From assembly GCA_964016985.1 (NCBI GenBank), contig OZ024823.1, positions 131,522,112 to 131,586,111 of the forward strand: a stretch of 64,000 nucleotides of DNA, read 5' to 3'. The position numbers were made by a program, and so were the translations under genes. Positions 37,601-44,818 of the stretch are shown piece by piece (the first letter of the stretch is position 1; every line of letters begins with the position of its first letter). The stretch comes from Anodontia alba. Its lineage: Eukaryota; Mollusca; Bivalvia; Lucinida; Lucinidae. Under the pieces are notes generated by a model. That model saw only the letters and a list, made by a program, of their open reading frames with translations. It made no database searches and was not told the DNA's origin.

Positions 37601-40600
37601 GCAATAATACTACTAGCGGATGTGCAGGGCAATATTCATCTTCATCGTTCCATACTTCATCATGGTGCAATTATTTTCATTTTTCTTCGGATCATTGAGC
37701 CCATTCTGATACTATGAAAATCAAGTATGCAGCTCCATAAACTATTTAAGTCATCACGAATACATACCTACGAGGGATGTTCGAAATGAATTGCTTATTT
37801 CTATTTGGAGACTTCAAATTTCAAGTTAGCCCAAAAGTACTCATTTCATGCCATAGAAGTACTCCCCGTGGCTAGAAATGCAAAGTTTCAGCCGATGTAT
37901 CCACTTCTTGAAGGCGTCACGGTACGCTGATTTGGGCACAGTAATAAGGTATTGATGAATGGCAGATCCAAGTGCCTGTCGGGACTGGTATTTCCGCCCA
38001 TATATTGGAATGGCAGCCATCTTGCTCACTTGTGCAGAACCATTTGAACAACATCCCTTCGACAGAAGGCCCCATGTGAAATCTGGCAAAAATTGGTCAA
38101 GCGGTTTTAGAGAAGAATACGCTTAGAGATATTATTATTTTATACCTGTATATAGCCCAGGACAAGAGCAGATAACCCTCCTGGGAGAAGGGCAAAATTT
38201 TGATCCTAACTAAAACGTTTTACTACTTTAACCATACATTGTAAGTTTCAGCCATTCGTCTTAAATACATATTGAAAAAAAAAAAAAAATCAACTTTTCC
38301 CCCCATGCAAATCACTTTACGATCATCATTTGAGCAAACTTGGTAGAGCTAAAGACAGCGATACTATATACCAAAATAAAACCCAATAGCTTTTTTGGTT
38401 CTGGAGTGGAAGACTTTTAAGTGTTTTACCAAATATAGATATGACGGAACCATTTGAACAAACTGGCACTACCCTTTTGACAAAGGCCCCATGTGAAATC
38501 TGGTGAAAATTGCTCAAGCGGTTTCTGAATAGAAGACATTTAAAACTTACACAATTTAATACATGTATATAGCCCAGAGGCACGGGCAGATAACATTTAG
38601 GGGACAAAAGTTTGACTATAACTAAACTGGTTTACTACTCAAATCACAGATTGTACGAGGGATGTTCGAAATGAATTGCTTATTTCTATCTGGAGACTTC
38701 AAATTTCAAGTTAGCCCAAAAGTACTCATTTCATGCCCTCGAAGTACTCCCCGTGGCTAGAAATGCAAAGTTTTAGCCGATGTATCCACTTCTTGAAGGC
38801 GTCACGGTACGCTGATTTGGGCACAGTAATAAGGTACTGATGAATGGCAGATCCAAGTGCCTGTCGGGACTGGTATTTCCGCCCAGCAAGGAATGCTTTC
38901 AATTTCGGAAACAAAAAGAAATCACATGGGGCAAGGTCTGGGGAATACGGGGGATGAGGCAAAACAGTTACTTTTTCTTTCTTCAAAAACGCCGTAACTA
39001 TTGCGGAGGTATGAGCACGGGCATTGTCATGTAGAAGACGGACATGTTTAAAACCAATGGCAGGGCGTCGTTTCTGATAATACTTTTTTCAGTTTCTTCA
39101 GTACTACGTCTTTGTAGTACTTTCCGGTGATGCTTTTGCCCTTTTTCACTGGCACTTTTATTGCGACTCCTTCACCAGAGAAGAAGATTGCATACAAAAC
39201 CTTCTTTGTACTCAAAGAACGTTTGGCAATTAATGGGCGTTTGCTGTGTTTAGTGGCCCAGATCTTATTGCTAACCGTTCTGACGGGCTCAAAATAATGG
39301 ACCCAGGTTTCATCACCTGTGACGACATTGGCAAACTGCTTTTTGTCATATTTTGGAAACATTTGAAGCAGGTTTTTGGCCACTTTAACCCGTTGCCTCT
39401 TTTGCTCGTCAGTCAACAGATGTGGCACCCATCTAGCAGAAATCTTTCTGACTATCAAATGCTTCTTCCAAATAAGGTGAACCGTTGATAGTGATATGCC
39501 TACCTTTCGTGCAATATCACGAACTGTAAATCTGGCATCTCCTTCAATGATTTCCTTTATTTTGGAAACGACTTCTTTACGATATGCAGATTTTGGCCTA
39601 TCTGATTTCGGTGCATTTTTTATGGACTCTACACCAGACTCAAATTTCTTTTATCACCGCCGAACTGTGTCATAAGACACACAAGAAGGTCCAAAAGCAG
39701 TAGAAATTTCAGTCATCAGCTTCTTCAAAGAACAACCAAGTTTTGAGCGAGCTTTGATGTAAGCCCGTATTTCATCTTTTTTGTCGACGCTTCTACCAAA
39801 CATTTTTACTGCAGTGGTCAATGACTGCGTGTATTCAAATGGCAAATTTTATGTCTTACACTCAAGTCTAAATTGTACATTTTTACACCATTGTGTAGAT
39901 ATTGAATAACCCTATACAGGTAAGTATTGGTTTTTATTGTGGCCCACGTGGATATCGAGCTAGAGATCAATAAGCAATTCATTTCGAACATCCCTCGTAT
40001 ATAACTTTCATATAGTAAAACTGGGGTTTACATGGGTATACATTATTTTTTCTGATTTCTGCTCAAAACATAGATTGTTGATACTCGTTAGAACCGCCTC
40101 AGCGAGGCGGTTCTAACAAGTACCCACAATCTGTTTTGAGCAGATCAGAACCTTCGTGATCAGAACCTTCACTGGGCGCATTTTGGGTAGCCAGAATTGA
40201 AACAACAAAGCATTACGAAAATACACCTATTCAAATATATTAAAATTTCACCCCGAAAAACTGAAAGTTTTCAGATAAAAATTCTGATATTTTTCATAAT
40301 TCTGCTCAAAACATACATTGTGGGTACTCGTTAGAACTGCCTCGCCGGGGCGGTTCTATCGAGTACCCATAATCTATGTTTTTGAGCAGAAATTTGAAAA
40401 ATAATGTATACCCCTGTAAACCCCAGTTTTTCTATATAAAAATGGGGTTTATGGGGGTCAAAAGTATATAGGTATGTTTTCGTGATGACAACAGCAGGTA
40501 CGTTTCTGGACGTTACGGCTCATTTTATCACCGTATTTTACTAGGGTAGAGCAATCCTGGGAACGGTTGGTGATAGAAGACTGCGCCTGCTGGTAGACGG

Positions 40601-40703
40601 TGACTGGAACAGTAGAGGAGCACCGGTGTTGGAAGTCATTGACCATAAGGCGATGTCAGGACCATATGTCGACAGAATCGTTTACAAAAGTGCAGATGAT
40701 TGA
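26474..40703 (+). CDS. complete four-exon gene for a 173-residue membrane-anchored or secreted protein, unrecognised family
   Basis: The coding exons are 26474-26600, 32166-32225, 36039-36214 and 40545-40703 (522 nt with stop). The phases fit at every junction (1, 1, 0), and each exon has a GT donor or AG acceptor. Residues 6-25 form a hydrophobic signal or type II anchor. The middle (about residues 64-121) is basic and soluble, with DTAIEDFYSVKPYNVKK. The end (122-173) has GTVGDRRLRLLVDGD, APVLEVIDHK and VDRIVYK, probably beta strands. A paralogous last exon at 903-1073 supports the frame. Intron lengths are about 5.6, 3.8 and 4.3 kb, filled with transposable elements. No conserved catalytic set is evident, and I assign no function. 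Confidence 0.65.
27005..27240. repeat. R5 dispersed repeat
   Basis: GGGGTCTACTC, AGGAAAGGCTTGCTCACAGC and GGGAGCAAATCCTTTACC repeat the R5 hairpin layout. They are followed by poly-T (about 27136-27157) and TTGCCTCCCTTGAAAGTGTG. Confidence 0.45.
27240..27880 (+). pseudogene. decayed LINE reverse transcriptase C-terminal fragment
   Basis: Translating with several frame changes gives FIAAVLPTILYERHGQF, then LLKVKWHDKIRITEI, RAGMHSVIHVL, TRMSDECLPKTIFYEEHH, LKDFDIPTES and EESARHAT. This order is typical of the tail of endonuclease-RT LINE proteins that are widespread in molluscs and flatworms. Stops and frameshifts are frequent, so it is a fossil. The exact LINE clade is not determined. Confidence 0.6.
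28016..28134. repeat. 119-bp near-perfect palindrome
   Basis: TTTTTCATGCATTAACATTC at the left is mirrored at the right. CGCCAGGTCCCGAGGGAGG and GTGTTGAAAACC extend each arm to about 50 bp around a GC-rich centre (GGCCGGAGGCCGC). It is GC-richer than its surroundings. Related words (TGCATTAACAG, CTGTTAATGCACGG) recur at 28340-28410. Confidence 0.8.
28706..28926. mobile_element. R3 hairpin element, inverted orientation
   Basis: ACCCATTTATGTAG starts the block. ATCAGACGCCGCAGAACACG with its mirrored partner forms the stem-loop. It abuts an R2 element on the right. Confidence 0.6.
28926..29190. mobile_element. R2 element, full copy
   Basis: CTCAGTTGTTCAAAATTAAC at the left and GCTTTGAATAAGTGGGCCCTG at the right, with inner CGTTAACG-rich words and an A-rich centre. 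Confidence 0.65.
29215..29425. repeat. R5 dispersed repeat
   Basis: CAACACTTGTGACTTTCTAT, AAAGGAAAGAATTTACTCAC and AGACTCCTTTTTCCGAAAAG follow the R5 order seen at 620-860. Confidence 0.45.
29439..29718. mobile_element. R1 element, copy 7 (complete)
   Basis: Both ends and the full central palindrome (about 29535-29617) are present. It directly follows an R5 repeat. Confidence 0.8.
29719..30105. other. intronic stretch, nothing recognised
   Basis: It lies in intron 1 of the four-exon gene. The 63-codon open frame at 29866 has no splice or homology support. Confidence 0.35.
30106..30343. mobile_element. R2 element, full copy (reference)
   Basis: The ends CTGGGCCCAGTCGTTCAAAA and TTTGAACAACTGGGCCCTGA are clear inverted repeats. 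The subterminal CTAACGATATCGTTAG and ACGAGCTCGTTAAGC are themselves palindromic. Confidence 0.75.
30515..30793. mobile_element. R1 element, copy 8 (complete)
   Basis: Ends CATTACGAAAACATGCCTAT and ATAGGTATGTTTTCGTGATG, with the central palindrome at about 30612-30692. Confidence 0.8.
30794..32165. other. intron 1 remainder, no gene recognised
   Basis: It contains one arm of an R1-related palindrome at about 31140-31200 (GGTTCTCATTAGAAGCGCCT). The rest is AT-rich with no supported exon. Confidence 0.35.
32166..32225 (+). CDS. exon 2 of the four-exon gene (60 bp)
   Basis: Acceptor TCTTCAAATTTTAG, donor CTGAAAG|GTAAATG. In the frame set by exons 1 and 3 it encodes YITYVTDGKEKRASSLILK with split codons at both ends. 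The frame is open, both splice sites are sound, and its phases (enters with two bases, leaves with one) match both neighbours. This is the shortest exon and rests on splice logic alone. Confidence 0.55.
32711..32738. mobile_element. R1 terminal fragment
   Basis: CATCATGAAAACATGCCTAT followed by ATAATG is an isolated R1 end of about 28 bases. Confidence 0.5.
32805..32900. repeat. R4 repeat fragment
   Basis: TGCAGGCTGATCAGATACCC and AGCGAAGATTACGATCAACC are R4 words. Confidence 0.4.
33320..33628. mobile_element. R1 element, copy 9 (with small internal duplication)
   Basis: Both ends are present. After the palindrome the words AGATAGCTAATATATGTTTT and TGAGCAGAAAT are repeated, making it about 30 bp longer than usual. 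Confidence 0.75.
33715..34010. repeat. R6 dispersed repeat, part
   Basis: TTTGGTGTCATTGGTAGG and TGTGACCACTTACTGGGGCA match blocks at 36.9-37.1, 42.5 and 59.0 kb. Confidence 0.4.
34198..34384. mobile_element. R3 hairpin element (short stem)
   Basis: ATCCCATTTTTACATTAAAG and AACAATGTAGACCCAGATCT, mirrored immediately as GGGTCTACACTGTTTGTC. The GC-rich loop is deleted. Confidence 0.55.
34385..34651. repeat. (TA)n arrays flanking a 90-bp palindrome
   Basis: TA tracts at about 34384-34460 and 34568-34651 surround 34470-34566. There, AGCATTCTACATAAATCTAT and GGGCCGTTATCGGCCCGTCA are followed by their mirrored arm, ending ATATAGAATGCTTACTGG. A half copy of the palindrome is at about 42335-42385. 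Confidence 0.75.
34735..35170. repeat. R6 tandem repeat, two units
   Basis: GGGTCACTGATGACGCCTAA and ACTAGCTAGTCTGATC recur after about 300 bases as ATACTGATGACACCTAATTG and CTAGCTAGTCTGACC. The same unit is found at 36.4-36.8 and 58.7-59.3 kb. Confidence 0.65.
35197..35478. mobile_element. R1 element, copy 10 (complete)
   Basis: Diverged left end (CATTACTAAAATATGACTAT), good right end (AGGTATGTTTTCATGATG), palindrome present. Confidence 0.75.
35549..35789. mobile_element. R1 element, copy 11 (internal deletion)
   Basis: Ends CTTACGAAAACGTGCCTATT and AGGCACGTTTTCGTGATG. Part of the first palindrome arm is deleted (AAAACGGCGAGGCGGTTCTA junction). It lies 250 bases upstream of exon 3 of the four-exon gene. 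Confidence 0.65.
35929..36004. repeat. 38-bp tandem duplication
   Basis: TTATTCCCAACAGTGGTCTT and ATTCTAGGTATTATGCTG occur twice back to back, just upstream of exon 3 of the four-exon gene. Confidence 0.9.
36039..36214 (+). CDS. exon 3 of the four-exon gene
   Basis: Acceptor TGTTTTGATTTTTAG, donor AAATCA|GTAAGT (near consensus). It enters with two bases of a split Gly codon and leaves in phase 0. It encodes LVSLQKLLTGAKQV, then HPDYRLYSKPGN, DTAIEDFYSVKPYNVKK and GGYYVKHKS. It is rich in Lys and Tyr, with no membrane segment. Confidence 0.65.
36270..36380. mobile_element. R1 element, copy 12 (right half only)
   Basis: It runs from TTATCTATGTTTTGAGCAGA to the right end AGGCGTGTTTTCGTAATG. 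The left half is missing. Confidence 0.7.
36385..37110. repeat. R6 tandem repeat with extended tail
   Basis: TGAGGGTCACTGATGAGGCC and TGAGGGTCACTGATGACGCA lie about 265 bases apart. The tail (36785-37110) gives an 88-codon hydrophobic open frame, but the same DNA recurs at 33.8, 42.5 and 58.9 kb without a frame, so it is not a gene. Confidence 0.6.
37371..37598. mobile_element. R2 element, full copy
   Basis: CCGGGCCCAGTCGTTCAAAG and CTTTGAACAGCTGGGCCCCGG, with inner ACGACGTCGTTAG. Confidence 0.75.
37752..37770. mobile_element. R1 copy 13, left end, cut by mariner insertion
   Basis: CATCACGAATACATACCTA is an R1 left terminus ending in the TA that mariner elements use as target. The matching remainder of R1 resumes after the right mariner end at 39998. 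Confidence 0.65.
37771..37998 (-). mobile_element. mariner fragment (3' transposase end and one terminal repeat)
   Basis: It starts CGAGGGATGTTCGAAATGAA and is nearly identical to 38656-38884 of the full element. It includes the last transposase codons on the - strand (YQSRQALGSAIHQYL, SSHGEYF). It breaks off within the word for GRKYQ. Confidence 0.85.
37999..38655. repeat. spacer with two copies of a ~200-bp unit
   Basis: ACCATTTGAACAA, GGCCCCATGTGAAATCTGG and GTATATAGCCCAG recur about 415 bases apart (from 38039 and 38451). The text resembles the 52-53 and 57-58 kb arrays in style, but I cannot equate them. Confidence 0.55.
38656..39997 (-). mobile_element. mariner element, full length (1342 bp)
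   Basis: The inverted ends CGAGGGATGTTCGAAATGAA and their complement are flanked by TA on both sides (38654-38655 and 39998-39999), the mark of Tc1/mariner insertion. It encodes one transposase on the - strand, described separately. The right flank is R1 sequence. Confidence 0.9.
38726..39845 (-). pseudogene. mariner transposase, inactivated
   Basis: About 370 codons read from 39845 down. The N-terminal helix-turn-helix region (DEIRAYIKARSKLGCSLKKL) is followed by two adjacent stops at 39651-39656, in the place of a Trp-Lys pair. The catalytic domain has TGDETWVHYFEP, LHDNARAHTS and YSPDLAPCDFFLFPKLK. The second and third Asp are separated by 34 residues, so this is the DD34D mariner type. 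A frameshift near 39065-39085 separates the first Asp block from the others. All three catalytic Asp codons survive. The protein would have cut and joined element ends in the nucleus. This copy cannot make it. Confidence 0.9.
39998..40145. mobile_element. R1 copy 13, right portion after the mariner
   Basis: TATAACTTTCATATAGTAAA continues the R1 body, then the full central palindrome (about 40065-40137). The outer right end is lost in an R4-like segment (GATCAGAACCTTC repeated twice). Confidence 0.65.
40211..40487. mobile_element. R1 element, copy 14 (complete)
   Basis: Ends CATTACGAAAATACACCTAT and AGGTATGTTTTCGTGATG, palindrome at about 40310-40390. It ends 57 bases before exon 4 of the four-exon gene. 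Confidence 0.8.
40545..40703 (+). CDS. exon 4 (terminal) of the four-exon gene
   Basis: Acceptor CCGTATTTTACTAG, phase 0, 52 codons and TGA. It encodes GRAILGTVGDRRLRLLVDGD, then APVLEVIDHKAMSGPYVDR and IVYKSADD. It matches the exon at 903-1073 in phase, length and 31 of 46 aligned residues. An R1 element ends only 57 bases upstream of the acceptor, leaving little room for a branch point outside the element. Confidence 0.7.
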   Translation, partial: GRAILGTVGDRRLRLLVDGDWNSRGAPVLEVIDHKAMSGPYVDRIVYKSADD

Positions 40704-40869
40704 CGCAAAGTAAGAAATGTAAACGAAAATATTTTGCTTACATTTTGGAGTAATTGCAGTCGCATTATAAAGCATACCCGATGCAAGTGACATTGTGAGC
40801 GTTGATGATAAAACAGAATTGCCACAAGCTTGTCAATTTCGATTTGTATTTTCTTACATATTCGACAGC

Positions 40870-40875
40870 AATAAA
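40870..40875 (+). promoter_or_regulatory. candidate polyadenylation signal of the four-exon gene
   Basis: AATAAA lies 167 bases after the stop codon at 40703. The position is ordinary for an animal 3' UTR. Confidence 0.4.
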
Positions 40876-41283
40876 CTCCATTAAGTTTCTTCTTTAGTTT
40901 ACTTCTTTTTTTCTTTCTGTTTATAGAAATCGCCAAGACATTGTCAATAAGAAGTGCTTACTAGAGACCCTGCTAAGACCAAAACGTTACGGACGGACGA
41001 ACAGGCGGACGGACGGACACACGGAGGGACAACGAAATCAGTATATCCTCTAAAAACACAATTTGAAGGGGTATAAATATGGAGATATCCAGGAAAGGAT
41101 ACAATCGTGATAAACCAGATAAGAGTTTCACTGCATGAATTGAAATTACAACAACAAATAACAACAACCTGTCGAAAACAGAACAAACAAACAAGAAATG
41201 GAACGAAAAAAACAAAGACGAACATCTACTGGAAGACTGTCTTGGCATGGCCAACAGTTAAACAGCTAGGCAGGTGTTCAGAG

Positions 41284-41424
41284 ACATCATAAAAACATGC
41301 CTACATAATTTTGACCCCCTTAAACTCTACTTTTATATGGTAAAAGTGGGGTTTACAGGGGTATACATTATTTTTCTTATTTCTGCTCAAAGATTGTGGG
41401 TACGCGTTAGAGCCGCCTCGCCAA
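41284..41424. mobile_element. R1 element, copy 15 (left half)
   Basis: CATCATAAAAACATGCCTAC up to TTAGAGCCGCCTCGCC. The right half is missing. Confidence 0.65.
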
Positions 41425-41624
41425 GACATCGGAATGACGCGGTTTGATTCTCTGCACCCGACTGTAAATCTAGTGAATATTGAAACGCGTAGTATTTACT
41501 TTGCTCTTTTCTTCTGTTGTCATTTATTTCCGAATTTGAATATTTCTAGTTTTACTATATAGCATTTTGTGGCCTATCTGACACTGATACACATTTTACC
41601 GTGGTCCTTGATCGTGACTTTAAA

Positions 41625-41735
41625 GAAAATGGGTACACTTTCGAGGTAGACAACTCTGTCAAAATTATTTTTGCTCCCGTGGAAGCAAATTCTTTCCTTG
41701 TTGATTAGACCTCTTTACAGAAAGAGATCTGTGAG
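41625..41735. repeat. R5 repeat, part
   Basis: TTTTGCTCCCGTGGAAGCAA and ATTCTTTCC, followed by AGACCTCTTTACAGAAAG, match R5. Confidence 0.4.
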
Positions 41736-41925
41736 CAGGAAAGCAAACAAGAAAAGTAGAAGAGAAGATACTCAGTTATTGCCACAATCGCGAAGCACTG
41801 CCTTTCCGAGGTATCCAAAGACGGAGAGATGAGGAACAAACAATGATAAACCAAATGCCCGACATGTCCAACCATGCCCGACATGTCCAACTTGTCCCAT
41901 TTTCCTGAGGACAAATTAAAAATTT

Positions 41926-42213
41926 CAATTTACTTGTCCTGGGACAAGTAATTCATAGCTCTGGCAAAAGAGTATCCAGATTATAAGATATGTATTTTTC
42001 TTATTTCTCGAAGTAAACATATATAGCTGAACTCATTAGAAGCGCCTTGGTGAGTCGGTTCTAATGAGTACTCACAACATATGTTTTCTTCGAGAAATAA
42101 GAAAAAATGTCAATTTTTGGGCAAATAAATCTTGGTTGGGCAAGTGGATTTGACCATTTACTTGTCCATGGACAAGTAATAAAATTTGATAATTTCACAT
42201 CCCTGCCAAATGT
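41926..42213. repeat. element with ACTTGTCC hairpins at both ends and an R1-like centre
   Basis: TTTACTTGTCCTGGGACAAG near the left and TTTACTTGTCCATGGACAAG near the right are small palindromes. The centre (41985-42112) mirrors TTATTTCTCGAAG/CTTCGAGAAATAAG around CATTAGAAGCGCC. This is a symmetrical, probably mobile unit of about 290 bp. Confidence 0.5.
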
Positions 42214-42334
42214 CACATTTGAAACCACCGATGCACGAACAAGAACTGCAACAGAAGAACCCCAATGGAACGGTCAGAAGAAAAACTGGAATTCCGAGAA
42301 TCGGATGTGTCGCCTGCTTAAAGTACCAACCATT

Positions 42335-42450
42335 TGATTTGAAAATGACGGCCCGATATAGATTTACGTAGAATGCTGACTGGGAAATGATTTCAAGATC
42401 AATCTGGTTCTGCAGTCGCGCTACCGACTGCGCTATGGAGCCCAGCTCAT
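42335..42450. repeat. half palindrome plus tRNA-like fragment
   Basis: GACGGCCCGATATAGATTTA and GTAGAATGCTGACTGG are one arm of the 34.5 kb palindrome. On the - strand at about 42405-42450, GGGCTCCATAGCGCAGTCGG and TAGCGCGACTGCAGA look like the 5' half of a tRNA (box A). It is probably a SINE head fragment, not a functional tRNA. Confidence 0.4.
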
Positions 42451-43029
42451 CTTGTTAGAAAACGGGACCAGTTGCTTTGCTGTTTCTTGGTCTGTAGCCC
42501 GTGTACTGTCTGTCATAACGTTTGCTCTTCTCGTTCGATTCATTGGTACGCCATGAGCTATGATTGTGGCTATTCCTTGACAGCTTCTATACCAGATTTC
42601 CTGACGCCAAACCTTTTACTTATTAAGGAAACATCGTCCATATAAATAGGTTCTAAAAGGAATGGCACCTGAGAGCAAGGAACACAATCACAAAACTGAA
42701 AAACAGCTGCAATGTCAAGTTTTCTGGGTCAGACTCGCTAGTTTTCGCCAATTAATCCTCATCAGTGTCCCTCGTGTGTTTTCGAAAAAAAAATCCAGGA
42801 ATTCGGCGGTGTTAAGAGCACGGATATGTTCCGTGCACATATATGTAATATGATGAGCGAGCTGACCATTTTTAGCCAACACAGAAAGAACATTACGATG
42901 TTCCACAATAAAAACTACATCAACGAAATAAACTATTTATTAATATATAGTTTTGAGCATAGTTAATAACAGGCGTATAAATAACTTGAGCAGGTTATTG
43001 ATTACACTGAAAAATAAGCAGTCTCTATG

Positions 43030-43310
43030 GTATCACTTGAAATTGAGCCAGCGCACGACAATAAGACTTATGCGACCAGCGAAGATTTTGATTAGCCTAC
43101 GCATCCGCGCAGTCTGATCAGAGTCTTTACTGATCGCATGCGCCCTCTACAACCTCCAGGCTATCCATAGAGGAATAAACGAGAATCCTTGCCAAATTGG
43201 GTGGATGTACGAGAACCCTTGTCATACTGGGTGATGTACACCCTGGTCTGAGTCTTTGCTGGTCACACAGGTCTTATTGTAAGTTTTTTCGTGCGCTGTC
43301 TCAAATATCT
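43030..43310. repeat. R4 repeat, long copy
   Basis: TTGAGCCAGCGCACGA at the left is mirrored by TCGTGCGCTGTCTCAA at the right. Inside are GCGACCAGCGAAGATTTTGA and TCTGATCAGAGTCTTTACTG. The GTACGAGAACCCTTG segment is locally duplicated. Confidence 0.55.
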
Positions 43311-43324
43311 TATGGGGAATGGAT

Positions 43325-43530
43325 ACGTGGAAGTCTTTCCGCCATTTTTGAAAAGTGATGCAACTTTTGTGATTTTCTGCTAGCTTTCATGTACACCAAT
43401 CTCCTTCTAAATAGCTGTCTACTCTGCAGGGAAAGAATTTGCCCTAAAGAGGAGCAATTTGTTGTTCGTTTTGAGTAGACCCCTTTTTCATTAGACAGCA
43501 CAAACTTCTCTCTTGAAAGCATATGAAGAC
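43325..43530. repeat. R5 repeat
   Basis: CAACTTTTGTGATTTTCTGC, GGGAAAGAATTTGCCC and GAGTAGACCCCTTTTTCATT follow the R5 order. Confidence 0.45.
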
Positions 43531-44290
43531 CCATTAAAAGTTTTTGAGGTTTCAAGAATTTACTAAAAATTCTCAATCCTTCCATCTTTTCTACCCCCAT
43601 GTGTTACTAACATCCTTCTATCCTTATATTTACGACGAACTGTCTGTGTGCGACCACTACAACAAATTGAATAGTTTATTGATGATCACAAGTGGCCCAA
43701 AACACGCTGCAAATGCAAGAATACGCTTTTCAAACAAACTGTATATGGGAGAATAGCCTTCAGAGGAGAAAAAATGATATCCTTATCACGTTGTGCAGAA
43801 ACATAGGTTGGATGCAGCACTCACAACTTGTATTTACTTTGCAAGAGCTTTTTCTGTCACGCACACCAAACTGTTCCTTGAAATGATTCATTTTAACACA
43901 TAATTGTACCCTTCTATCGTGTGCTTTTCTGTCAATATTTGATATTTCGTGTCAATATTTTCATTGGGTATATATGATAACAAAATACTTCCATGAGGGA
44001 AACAAACCAATCAACCGAAGCAGTACCATAACATGCCAAAGTTGATGAAAAATGTACATGAGAGGCAAGATCTTGTCAAAACGTGTACTTTGATGCAAAC
44101 GTGATGAAAATCAGAAGAAAAATATGAGCATTGTCAAGGTTCGCAGATATCAAACTTGCTTTTGTGGGCGCCACCATTTTGAATATTTAATGAGATTTTA
44201 TGCCTCATAAAAACTTAATTACTATTTCCAACAAGATTCAAACGTTATAATTATGTGCATAGTTTCTTCATCTGGCATATATTATTTGTG
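43531..44290. other. non-coding stretch downstream of the monoamine oxidase gene
   Basis: AT-rich. No exon or repeat was recognised. Confidence 0.35.
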
Positions 44291-44296
44291 TTTATT
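44291..44296 (-). promoter_or_regulatory. candidate polyadenylation signal of the monoamine oxidase gene
   Basis: TTTATT on the + strand (AATAAA on the - strand) lies about 260 bases after the stop codon. Other variants lie nearer, so the choice is tentative. Confidence 0.3.
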
Positions 44297-44554
44297 TTGC
44301 TTTAAACCAATACTGTTTTCTATCAGAAAAAATATTATTCAACCTTTAAAAATGTTTAGATCCTCATAAATACACAAAATGCTGACACCATACACATTGC
44401 TTTTGAACATCTTTATCTTCCTTTTTTTCCGATTTTGATCATTTTTGTCCCATAAATACATGATTTGCCAATATCTTTCATATTAGAAATATGTTTCCCT
44501 CTGGGAAGTGATATTATCTTCAACACAGTCAGCTAACGTCGTATAGACTCTCAT

Positions 44555-44818
44555 TTAGAAGAAATCATCCAAATCAATGTTATATCGCCATCTCAGCCAT
44601 CTGAACAGCAAGGCACCTCTCCAGCCAACAAAGAACCAGTAGGTACTATAAATCAAGAAGCCAGCGACAGACAAGGCACCAAATCGGATACATGAAGTCA
44701 CGCTGGGAAGCATCCATTCTAGACGTGACCTATGAATAGGCCTGGCTGGAAATTCCAGGGATTCTGGTTCATCAGTGTATATTTCATTTTCTGATATGTG
44801 TTTTAGTTCATAAAGGAC
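44555..44818 (-). CDS. MAO: monoamine oxidase terminal exon with membrane anchor
   Basis: Acceptor GTCTTGTTTCAG, phase 0, 87 codons and TAA. It encodes [40 protein letters not shown] and a hydrophobic helix [19 protein letters not shown], ending in a basic-aromatic tail [20 protein letters not shown]. The DEPES and PARPI words match MAO. The helix is the outer-mitochondrial-membrane anchor of the family. Confidence 0.88.
   Translation of the reverse strand, partial: VLYELKHISENEIYTDEPESLEFPARPIHRSRLEWMLPSVTSCIRFGALSVAGFLIYSTYWFFVGWRGALLFRWLRWRYNIDLDDFF

Noticed and set aside
40944..41254. Two overlapping 93-codon frames on the - strand
   Set aside because: They run through a GGACGGACGGAC-type simple repeat that is common in bivalve intergenic DNA. 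Two shifted frames of equal length argue against coding.
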